Positions 1 to 5,106 of a stretch of DNA of 5,665 nucleotides are shown here, piece after piece (position 1 is the stretch's first letter; every line of letters begins with the position of its first letter). The stretch covers positions 1-5,665 of the forward strand of contig JAAZFB010000106.1 in NCBI GenBank assembly GCA_012511915.1, given 5' to 3'. Under the pieces are notes generated by a model, which was not told the origin of the DNA, ran no database searches, and was given only the letters and a program-made list of their open reading frames with translations. The stretch comes from Clostridiaceae bacterium (GTDB taxonomy: Bacteria; Bacillota; Clostridia; Monoglobales; Firm-18). The position numbers and the translations under genes are program-made.

Positions 1-168
1 CTACTACTCTGTCAACCCTAATTCCATACGTTACCGTCGGCAAAATTTCTGCATGACTGCGTTGTCGTCAATCGGAATACGTACAGTATTCCTCATTCCT
101 CCGCCTTCTCCTACAAAAATTTTTCTCGCCGGATAACATACGTTTTAGAATTGACAGAGTACTAGTAT
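1..168. repeat. MITE-like element A, left tip cut by window edge
   Basis: Non-coding element with terminal inverted repeats. Bases 1-15 match the reverse complement of 151-165 at 14 of 15 positions, and the similarity continues imperfectly for about 20 bases further in. The right end, read inward on the minus strand, starts ATACTAGTACTCTG. The left end lacks only the matching ATA, so the window probably begins about three bases inside the element. The interior has a 7-bp hairpin (GGAATAC 74-80 with GTATTCC 86-92). On the minus strand it carries the blocks AAGGCGGA (100-107) and CAACGCAG (57-64), in the same order and similar spacing as in the element at 2102-2264. No open reading frame or transposase is present. 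Classification as a MITE-like element is inference; the inverted repeats and shared blocks are directly visible. Confidence 0.65.
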
Positions 169-199
169 TATATTTTCCCTGAATCAAATAAATATATAC

Positions 200-231
200 A
201 AAAAAATTTGCAAACAGCTGCTTGCAAATTT
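200..231 (-). terminator. Candidate intrinsic terminator for the leftward operon
   Basis: A perfect 10-bp inverted repeat, AAATTTGCAA (204-213) and TTGCAAATTT (222-231), encloses an 8-base loop. Read leftward, the hairpin runs into a string of seven U residues (complement of 200-206), three of them inside the stem. This is the arrangement of a Rho-independent terminator for the DUF624-tcdA transcript. It lies about 120 bases past the tcdA stop, beyond an inserted repeat element. The stem is A/T-rich, so it would be weaker than a typical GC-rich terminator. Read rightward, no U run follows directly. Confidence 0.5.
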
Positions 232-256
232 CCTAAAATTTTTTATTATCTGTTTT

Positions 257-360
257 ATACTAAATTCAATCAAATATAGAGTTATATTTTCGAGATGAAT
301 TTTTGCTGAGCAAGGCGGAATAAAGATAAGTTTTTTGTTTTTTTAATTGAGGATTAGTAT
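257..360. repeat. MITE-like element B, internally deleted form
   Basis: The right end, read on the minus strand from 360, begins ATACTAATCCTCAATTAAAA, the same 20 bases that open the element at 2102. The left end begins ATACTAAATTCAATCAAA (257-274), a looser match. The interior contains AAGGCGGAA (312-320) running straight into TAAAGATAAGTTTTTTG. In the element at 2102-2264 these two segments are separated by about 50 bases of hairpin, so this copy looks like a deletion derivative. The right terminus overlaps the last codon and stop codon of tcdA. No coding capacity. Confidence 0.65.
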
Positions 361-1073
361 GTTACCTTGATGAGCCCTTCTACCACCTCTGATGCCAAAA
401 TAAAACCGGCAACGGGTGGAACAAACGAAACACTGCCCGGTATGTGCCTTTTCCCCTCACAAAGGGCATTTTGGCTGTTTTGCGGCATAATGGGCGGTTC
501 TTTAGAATAGACCACCAAAAGCGAGGGAATACCCATTTGCTTTAACTCTTTTCGCATTACCTTAGCAAGCGGACACATTGAGGTAGAATATATATCATCA
601 ACTTCGAATTTTGTAGGGTCTATTTTATTGCCGGTACCCATACAGCTAATTATCGGAACATTTGCAGCTTTTGCATTTTTTATAAGCAACAGTTTTGACG
701 TTACCGTATCAATTGCATCAACAATGTAGTGATAGCTTGAAAAATCAAACAGCGCTTGGGTGCTTTTATCGTAAAAACAAAAAAGGGTGTTAACCTTTAC
801 AGTTGGATTTATTTTTTTAATCCGTTCTGACATAACGTCGACTTTTTTTTCGCCGATAGTGTCTGTTAAGGCAATAAGCTGTCGGTTTAAATTGGTTCTG
901 TCAACAACATCGGAATCTATTAGCGTTATCTCACCTATTCCGACCCTGGCAAGTGCCTCTGCGGCATATGAACCCACACCACCCAAACCAAATACCGCAA
1001 CGGACGAATTTTTAAGTATTAACATTGCCTGTTTACCAAGCAAATTTTCTGTCCGCGAAAAAAAATCTTCCAA
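354..1073 (-). CDS. tcdA: tRNA threonylcarbamoyladenosine dehydratase (TcdA/YrvM family)
   Basis: E1-like ThiF/MoeB/HesA-fold enzyme. The family uses ATP to dehydrate t6A37 of ANN-decoding tRNAs into the cyclic ct6A form in the cytoplasm. Numbering from the TTG start gives 239 residues. The nucleotide-binding loop GLGGVGS is at 29-35, DSDVVDRTNLNRQ at 53-65 with the Arg/Gln that contact ATP, and DAIDT at 119-123. The family segment GTGNKIDPTKFEVDDI is at 146-161, followed by CPLAKVMRKEL (167-177), and FVPPVAG at 217-223. There is no CXXC zinc pair of the MoeB/ThiF type, which fits TcdA. Start choice: TTG at 1071-1073 has GGGAAG five bases upstream and gives MEDFFSRTE, matching the family N-terminus (FSR near residue 5). 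A GTG at 1095-1097 would add eight residues but has no visible ribosome site. The gene follows the DUF624 gene closely, so it is probably co-transcribed. The C-terminus (GLIKVTY) is short, and its last Tyr and stop codon lie inside repeat element B. Confidence 0.92.
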   Translation of the reverse strand: MEDFFSRTENLLGKQAMLILKNSSVAVFGLGGVGSYAAEALARVGIGEITLIDSDVVDRTNLNRQLIALTDTIGEKKVDVMSERIKKINPTVKVNTLFCFYDKSTQALFDFSSYHYIVDAIDTVTSKLLLIKNAKAANVPIISCMGTGNKIDPTKFEVDDIYSTSMCPLAKVMRKELKQMGIPSLLVVYSKEPPIMPQNSQNALCEGKRHIPGSVSFVPPVAGFILASEVVEGLIKVTY

Positions 1074-1104
1074 TTTAGCTTCCCACTTTCCACACACCGG
1101 TTAA

Positions 1105-1947
1105 TTAACTTTGTTCCGTCTCTTTATTATCATCAGCTGTTTGGATCATCATATGCTTTCTAACCACCGGTTGCGTTGTAAAGTTTATTATCAAACCAAT
1201 TAAACTTGGTGTAATTAAGATAGAAAGCAAAACGCCAATAATGGTATTATAACCGAAACTAAGCACAGCAATGGCGAATATTATAATGAACACACCAATA
1301 TTGCGCATTAAATGTGAAAGGGCAAAAATCAAAGAATTTTTGAGTATCTGTTTTAATTTCATGTCAAACGTAACCATAATCTGGTAGATATAAAAATGCA
1401 TTATAAAATAAATAAAAGAAAACATCACAACAAACGTTCGCGCCATAAAGCTGATGTTTTTATAAAACGCACTTACCTCCGCGCCCATATTTGTAATATT
1501 TGTGTAGAAACTATATATAAAGGGGACAATTAACGATATGACAACGTCTATAACCAATAGGAGTAATGCTTGTTTAAAGTTCTTTTTTATGTGTTCAAAA
1601 AAATCGCTGAATACCCATGAATGCCTGTTTCCGGAAAAGTTGCGCAAAACGTATGTAAAACCCGTTGTAACTGGGGCAAGCCCTACCACCGAAAGGTATA
1701 AAAGTCCAAAAATGCAAACCTTAAAAAGTGCAATAATATCAACCTCACCATGACCTATAGGCACAAAAGCGAATATTACCGCAATAAGCGGCAGAGAGAA
1801 AATAATATAAATTAAATTAAGCTGTAAAAGCTTCCAAAACCTTGTAGAAAGCACACGAAAAAAAGTTGATAAATTCGGTTTAAATTCCTCCTTTTCAACG
1901 CCCTTTCCAGGTTTTGTGTAGTCAAAAAAACCAAATAGACCAGCCAA
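1105..1947 (-). CDS. YesL-like DUF624 family integral membrane protein
   Basis: Predicted polytopic membrane protein of about 280 residues with no assigned biochemical function. The N-terminus LFGFFDYTKPGKGV is typical of clostridial DUF624 proteins. Hydrophobic segments lie near residues 38-62, 71-100, 124-148, 167-193, 203-232 and 233-255, consistent with roughly six membrane passes. The family signature sits after the second segment: APVTTGFTYVLRNF (91-104), then WVFSDFFEHIKKNFKQ (111-126). The C-terminal tail (PVVRKHMM, then a charged end) is cytoplasmic-like. No ATG is available. TTG at 1945-1947 lies nine bases after AGGGGG (complement of 1957-1962). An in-frame TTG at 1951-1953 would leave only three bases and is less likely. 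DUF624 genes are often found near sugar transporters or glycosidases, but here the gene leads an operon with tcdA, so the context does not reveal a role. Family assignment is strong; function is unknown. Confidence 0.88.
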   Translation of the reverse strand: MAGLFGFFDYTKPGKGVEKEEFKPNLSTFFRVLSTRFWKLLQLNLIYIIFSLPLIAVIFAFVPIGHGEVDIIALFKVCIFGLLYLSVVGLAPVTTGFTYVLRNFSGNRHSWVFSDFFEHIKKNFKQALLLLVIDVVISLIVPFIYSFYTNITNMGAEVSAFYKNISFMARTFVVMFSFIYFIMHFYIYQIMVTFDMKLKQILKNSLIFALSHLMRNIGVFIIIFAIAVLSFGYNTIIGVLLSILITPSLIGLIINFTTQPVVRKHMMIQTADDNKETEQS

Positions 1948-1983
1948 TATCAAAAACCCCCTATGTGTTAATTCCTTTGTTTT

Positions 1984-2012
1984 ATGATACCATATTTTAA
2001 TATTATCGTCAA
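1984..2012 (-). promoter_or_regulatory. Sigma-A promoter of the DUF624-tcdA operon
   Basis: On the minus strand the sequence reads TTGACG (2007-2012), a 17-base spacer, then TATCAT (1984-1989). TGG precedes the -10 box, giving an extended -10. Predicted transcription start is near 1977, leaving a leader of about 30 bases before the TTG start. Spacing and box quality are close to the vegetative consensus. Confidence 0.8.
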
Positions 2013-2019
2013 TTTTTTA

Positions 2020-2048
2020 TTGAAAACTTTTTGCTTTTGCTGTATAAT
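2020..2048 (+). promoter_or_regulatory. Orphan rightward sigma-A-like promoter
   Basis: TTGAAA (2020-2025), a 17-base spacer and a perfect TATAAT (2043-2048) on the plus strand. Its -35 box is seven bases from the -35 box of the divergent DUF624 promoter. No plus-strand gene begins before 2793. A transcript from here would read through elements C and D and become antisense to the BofC-like gene. It may be functional, may drive a small RNA, or may be a chance match in AT-rich DNA. Confidence 0.5.
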
Positions 2049-2101
2049 GTGGATATTATACTAATTCGCGTTAGAAAAATTTCATTAGTTGCGAATTTGT
2101 A

Positions 2102-2264
2102 ATACTAATCCTCAATTAAAAGACAACTAAAAAAAACTTAGGATTTTTTTAGTCAGGCAAGGCGGAAGGTTCCGTTAATACTTTATGTATTGACGGGTTC
2201 TTCCAACGCAGCATGATGGAATAAATACAAGTTTTTTGTTGTTATTTTAATTAAGGATTAGTAT
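2102..2264. repeat. MITE-like element C, most complete copy
   Basis: A 163-base non-coding element. The left end ATACTAATCCTCAATTAAAA (2102-2121) is matched by the right end, which on the minus strand reads ATACTAATCCTTAATTAAAA. Similarity continues inward through A-rich sequence to about 35 bases. Inside are two hairpins. ACTAAAAAAA (2126-2135) pairs with TTTTTTTAGT (2144-2153). An 18-base arm (2164-2181) pairs with 2187-2204 across a five-base loop, with 14 Watson-Crick pairs, three G-T pairs and one mismatch. The blocks AAGGCGGA (2159-2166) and CAACGCAG (2204-2211) flank the second hairpin and recur in element A. TA at both outer ends would fit a TA target duplication as made by IS630/Tc1-type transposases, but that is inference. 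No transposase gene is present. Confidence 0.72.
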
Positions 2265-2266
2265 AG

Positions 2267-2349
2267 ATACTATTTTCCGTGTAACGGCCGCTGATTGCGG
2301 CCGCTATTGACAAAAAAAGTTTGTCAATATTTTAAATGAGGAATAGTAT
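2267..2349. repeat. MITE-like element D with two adjacent hairpins
   Basis: Ends are ATACTATTTTCC (2267-2278) on the left and, on the minus strand from 2349, ATACTATTCCTCATTTAAAA on the right. The right end differs from the element C terminus at only two of twenty positions. The interior is unlike the others: a GC-rich hairpin, CGGCCGC (2285-2291) with GCGGCCG (2297-2303), is followed by a perfect 10-bp AT-rich hairpin, TATTGACAAA (2305-2314) with TTTGTCAATA (2320-2329). The right end overlaps the stop codon of the BofC-like gene by one base. Because the hairpins lie just past that stop they could slow or end transcription, but no clear U run follows the GC-rich stem. Confidence 0.6.
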
Positions 2350-2666
2350 TAGCTTGAAAAATCTTCTTCAAGCATAGACAGCTCATACAGCGAGTTTACC
2401 GTTACACCCTCTTTAAAACGGAGTCTATCATATTGGCGAAGCGTTGCAACTTCGATATTCAATGTTTTTTTTGGCGCAGCGTTTCCTTTTTCGAATACTG
2501 CAATTTTGCCGTCATGCTCTTTTACAACGTACTGCCCTTTTTGTGCAGTTTGGGTTGTTGCGCTATTCGAAACAGTGTAAACCGTACCCAATAAAAAAAG
2601 GGTGACCGAATATAATGCCAATAGTGCTGTGGTGCCGATTATAAACAGTGGTTTTTTTATCCGCAT
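2349..2666 (-). CDS. BofC C-terminal-domain-like, membrane-anchored protein
   Basis: Small protein of 105 residues. A basic start (MRIKK) is followed by one hydrophobic helix at about 7-30, which reads as an uncleaved anchor or signal, so the rest is likely extracytoplasmic. Residues 46-105 resemble the BofC C-terminal domain: YVVKEHDGKIAVFEKG, a short linker, then a segment ending GVTVNSLYELSMLEEDFSS. In Bacillus subtilis, BofC in the forespore restrains SpoIVB signalling to pro-sigma-K processing. This protein is much shorter than BofC and keeps only the C-terminal domain, so equivalence is not established. ATG at 2664-2666 has a strong site, GGAGG eight bases upstream. The gene is divergent from the PBP gene with 126 bases between them. 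Only a weak vegetative promoter is visible upstream on its strand (TTGAAA, complement of 2734-2739, with a poor -10). The stop codon abuts repeat element D. Confidence 0.75.
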   Translation of the reverse strand: MRIKKPLFIIGTTALLALYSVTLFLLGTVYTVSNSATTQTAQKGQYVVKEHDGKIAVFEKGNAAPKKTLNIEVATLRQYDRLRFKEGVTVNSLYELSMLEEDFSS

Positions 2667-2747
2667 GGTAAATTCCTCCTCTTTTAGTAGAGTATTTCAC
2701 TGTTTGTGCATAATTATTCAATTTATGGTGTTTTTTCAAGTGCTTTA

Positions 2748-2756
2748 TGGTATACT
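2748..2756 (+). promoter_or_regulatory. Extended -10 promoter of the PBP gene
   Basis: TGGTATACT gives an extended -10 box (TATACT at 2751-2756). No good -35 box lies 16-18 bases upstream, which is common for extended -10 promoters. Predicted start of transcription is near 2763, leaving about 30 bases of leader before the ATG. A small inverted repeat, TTGTA and TACAA, lies at the start of that leader. Confidence 0.55.
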
Positions 2757-2792
2757 TGTAATAATACAATCATTAATCTTTGAGGTGTAGGT

Positions 2793-5015
2793 ATGAATAA
2801 TACTACAAAACTGTTTTTAAAAGTGTTTGTTGGTATAGCATTAGTTGGCGTTATAGTTGCTACAGGCATTATTTCAGGTGCACTTTTAGGTGTTATAGAT
2901 TCAACCAAAGACCTTAATATTAACGAGCTTTCCCTCAACGCCACAACCTTTGTGTACTACACCGATGAGGAGACAGGTGAACAGATTGAATACGAACGTC
3001 TCTCTGGCGAAGAAAACCGTGTTTGGGTAGACATTACCGATACGCCTGACTACTTATGGAAAGCATTTGTTGCAATTGAAGATGAGAGGTTTTTTAAACA
3101 TAAAGGCTTTGATATAAAAAGCACTTCAAAAGCGGTTTTTGATTATGTGCTTAGAAGAAACGGGCGCGGTGCAAGCACAATCACCCAACAACTTATCAAA
3201 AACATCACCGGTGATAAAGAAGTTAAGCTTACCCGTAAGATAAAAGAAATTATCCGTGCAGTAAGCCTTGAAAGAAAACTTTCTAAACAGCAAATCCTTG
3301 AGCTTTATATAAATACCGTTTATTTAAGCCAAGGCTGTTATGGGGTAGGTAGTGCATCTGATTTTTATTTCGGCAAAAATGTCAGCGAATTATCACTTGC
3401 CGAATGCGCCTCCATTGCCGGAATAACCCAATACCCGGCAAAATTCGATCCGGTAATTCAGCCGGAAAATAACAAAGAAAAGCAAGAGCTCATCCTTTCA
3501 AAAATGGAGCAGCTTGGATATATAGACAAGCAAACCTATGAAGAGGCGGTTGCCGAGGAACTTGCTTTTGTCGGCAAAACAAGGGAAACCCTAAGCAGGC
3601 AATCATATTTTGTCGATCAAGTTGTCAGCGATGTATTGCGTGATTTGCAGAATAATAAGGGCTTTACCGAAGCAGTTGCAGCAAAAATGCTGTATTCCGG
3701 TGGTTTAATCATACATTCAACGGTTGACCCTGTAGTACAAGGTGCAATAGATAAGGTATATGCTGACCCAACAAGTTTTAAAAAGGCGCCAAGCGGGATA
3801 TTCCCCGAATCGGCTATGGTGGTTATAGAGCCGCAAAGTGGTGAAATAAAGGGCATTGTTGGCGGCAGGGGCGAAAAAACTGCCAGTCTTACACTAAACA
3901 GGGCAGTACAGTCGTATCGTCAGCCCGGCTCAGCAATAAAGCCTATTGCTGTATATGCGCCCGCTGTTGAAAATAATATAATAACGCCCGCAACGGTTTT
4001 TGCAGATAAGGCAATATCTTATGGGGATTGGGCACCGCGTAATTATTATGCCGGTTTTAGAGGGAATGTAACTATTAGCTATGCTTTAGAACAGTCAATT
4101 AATACAATACCTGTTCAAATAATGGAGCGAATGGGCGCCAACATTTCACGCAGTTTTATGCAAAACAACCTTGGTATCACTTCCCTTACAAATAATGATG
4201 CTAATTTGGCAGTTGCATTGGGTGGACTTTCAAAGGGCGTTTCGCCCTTAGAGCTTACCTCAGCATATTCGGTTTTTGTAAACAGAGGCATTTATACAAA
4301 ACCAATCACTTACACAAAAGTATTCGACAGCTCGGGCAGGCTTATTTTAGAAAATAAAAAACAGAGTCATAAGGCTATTTCCGAACAAACTGCAACTATT
4401 ATGGCGAACATGTTAAAAGGCGTTGTAGATTATGGCACTGGTGCCTCGGCACGATTTAATTCGGCATACGCTACCGGTGGCAAAACCGGTACTACAGATA
4501 ATGATGTAGACAGATGGTTTGTGGGTTTTACGCCCTATTATGTCGCCTCTGTGTGGGTGGGTTGTGACACCCCACGATCTATTGCCTTTTTCGGTTCAAA
4601 CCCCTGTATTCCGGTTTGGAGAAAGGTAATGCAGCAAATACACACCGAAAAAAAATTAGCCCCAAAATCATTCCCCAAAGCTTCTGGGATTGTATCGGCA
4701 ACTTACTGTGTAGGAAGCGGTAAATTACCTGGTGAATACTGCTCTAACTTACGCACAAGCTACTTTAAGTCCGGCACCCAACCATATTCAATATGCGAAG
4801 AGCATATACCCAATGAAACAGAGCTTGATGAGGACGGAGAAACCAACAACGAAGAGGGCGAAAAGGAAAGCGATAACGCCGGACAAGAAACTCAAGAGAA
4901 ACAAGACGAAACAAACACTACAAAACAAAATAACAATACGCCTGCAGCACCTGATATTTCGAAAGCCGAGCCGGCCCCTGCGCAACCTATTGATTTGGGC
5001 GACCCAAATGTTTGA
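2793..5015 (+). CDS. Class A penicillin-binding protein (PBP1A type, GT51 plus transpeptidase)
   Basis: Bifunctional peptidoglycan synthase of 740 residues, complete. It polymerises lipid II outside the membrane and cross-links the stem peptides. One membrane anchor lies at about 7-34. The glycosyltransferase domain has AIEDERFFKHKGFD (94-107; E96 is the expected catalytic acid), GASTITQQL (126-134), RKIKE (148-152), and ILELYINTVYLSQG (168-181). The transpeptidase domain has the SxxK motif at S380-K383 (S380 nucleophile), SxN at S435-N437, and KTGT at 564-567. A short post-catalytic segment carries C639, C650 and C668, followed by a tail of about 70 residues rich in Glu, Asn, Gln and Thr, then Pro/Ala. 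ATG at 2793 has GAGGTG with good spacing (GAGG ends seven bases before the start). It is divergent from the BofC-like gene and followed by murA. All catalytic motifs are intact, so it should be active. Assignment to a named ponA, mrcA or pbp gene is not possible from sequence alone. Confidence 0.95.
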   Translation: MNNTTKLFLKVFVGIALVGVIVATGIISGALLGVIDSTKDLNINELSLNATTFVYYTDEETGEQIEYERLSGEENRVWVDITDTPDYLWKAFVAIEDERFFKHKGFDIKSTSKAVFDYVLRRNGRGASTITQQLIKNITGDKEVKLTRKIKEIIRAVSLERKLSKQQILELYINTVYLSQGCYGVGSASDFYFGKNVSELSLAECASIAGITQYPAKFDPVIQPENNKEKQELILSKMEQLGYIDKQTYEEAVAEELAFVGKTRETLSRQSYFVDQVVSDVLRDLQNNKGFTEAVAAKMLYSGGLIIHSTVDPVVQGAIDKVYADPTSFKKAPSGIFPESAMVVIEPQSGEIKGIVGGRGEKTASLTLNRAVQSYRQPGSAIKPIAVYAPAVENNIITPATVFADKAISYGDWAPRNYYAGFRGNVTISYALEQSINTIPVQIMERMGANISRSFMQNNLGITSLTNNDANLAVALGGLSKGVSPLELTSAYSVFVNRGIYTKPITYTKVFDSSGRLILENKKQSHKAISEQTATIMANMLKGVVDYGTGASARFNSAYATGGKTGTTDNDVDRWFVGFTPYYVASVWVGCDTPRSIAFFGSNPCIPVWRKVMQQIHTEKKLAPKSFPKASGIVSATYCVGSGKLPGEYCSNLRTSYFKSGTQPYSICEEHIPNETELDEDGETNNEEGEKESDNAGQETQEKQDETNTTKQNNNTPAAPDISKAEPAPAQPIDLGDPNV

Positions 5016-5040
5016 TTAGTACGTTACATTATGGTATAAT
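5012..5040 (+). promoter_or_regulatory. Sigma-A promoter of murA overlapping the PBP stop codon
   Basis: TTGATT (5012-5017), a 17-base spacer and a perfect TATAAT (5035-5040) preceded by TGG, so an extended -10. The -35 box overlaps the PBP stop codon (5013-5015). Predicted transcription start is near 5047. murA can therefore be transcribed on its own as well as by read-through from the PBP gene, since no terminator is visible between them. Confidence 0.72.
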
Positions 5041-5043
5041 TCA

Positions 5044-5093
5044 CCTCCGTATTTTCCCATGCATATTATATTATTGCAATGAAATACGAGAGG
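5044..5093 (+). promoter_or_regulatory. Leader hairpin covering the murA Shine-Dalgarno site
   Basis: CCTCCGTATTT (5044-5054) pairs with AAATACG (5082-5088) plus GAGG (5090-5093), leaving A5089 as a bulge: 11 pairs in total. A further six pairs form inside (CATGCA 5058-5063 with TGC 5075-5077 and ATG 5079-5081). GAGG in the 3' arm is the only plausible ribosome site for murA. No U run follows, so it is not a terminator. In a read-through transcript the arm would hide the site. A transcript starting near 5047 would lack most of CCTC. The pairing is visible; the regulatory role is inference. Confidence 0.5.
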
Positions 5094-5106
5094 ATTGATA
5101 ACAATA

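Larger units (their letters stand above)
1..353. other. Gene-free left flank
   Basis: No convincing coding sequence on either strand and no recognisable tRNA or rRNA. The space is filled by element A (1-168), an AT-rich spacer carrying the hairpin terminator candidate (200-231), and element B (257-360). The gene to the left, if any, lies outside the window. Confidence 0.7.
1948..2348. other. Gene-free spacer between the DUF624 and BofC-like genes
   Basis: No credible coding sequence. From left to right it holds the DUF624 ribosome site and leader, the DUF624 promoter, the orphan rightward promoter, and a short segment with an inverted repeat (AATTCGC 2063-2069 with GCGAATT 2091-2097). Elements C and D fill the rest. 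An additional ATACTAATTC at 2058-2067 resembles the element termini and may be a relic end. Confidence 0.65.

Noticed and set aside
787..1104. Plus-strand 105-codon reading frame opposite tcdA
   Set aside because: It is antisense to the conserved nucleotide-binding region of TcdA and shows no family resemblance.
2102..2264. Repeat region considered as a CRISPR array or a riboswitch
   Set aside because: There are no regularly spaced direct repeats. The element has inverted ends and a copy elsewhere in the window, and no downstream gene on the same strand that a riboswitch would control.
2711..2739. Minus-strand promoter for the BofC-like gene (TTGAAA with AATTAT or TAATTA)
   Set aside because: The -10 box is poor at any standard spacing, and no sporulation sigma consensus could be fitted, so it is not listed as a feature.
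2563..2769. Minus-strand reading frame of 68 codons upstream of and overlapping the BofC-like gene
   Set aside because: It overlaps the well-supported start and ribosome site of the BofC-like gene in another frame, has no good ribosome site, and has no recognisable domain.
4732..5019. Plus-strand 95-codon reading frame inside the 3' end of the PBP gene
   Set aside because: It is a frame shadow of the low-complexity PBP tail. The composition is basic and repetitive and there is no independent start signal.
5044..5093. Hairpin after the PBP gene considered as a transcription terminator
   Set aside because: The stem is not followed by a U run in either direction, and its 3' arm contains the murA ribosome site.
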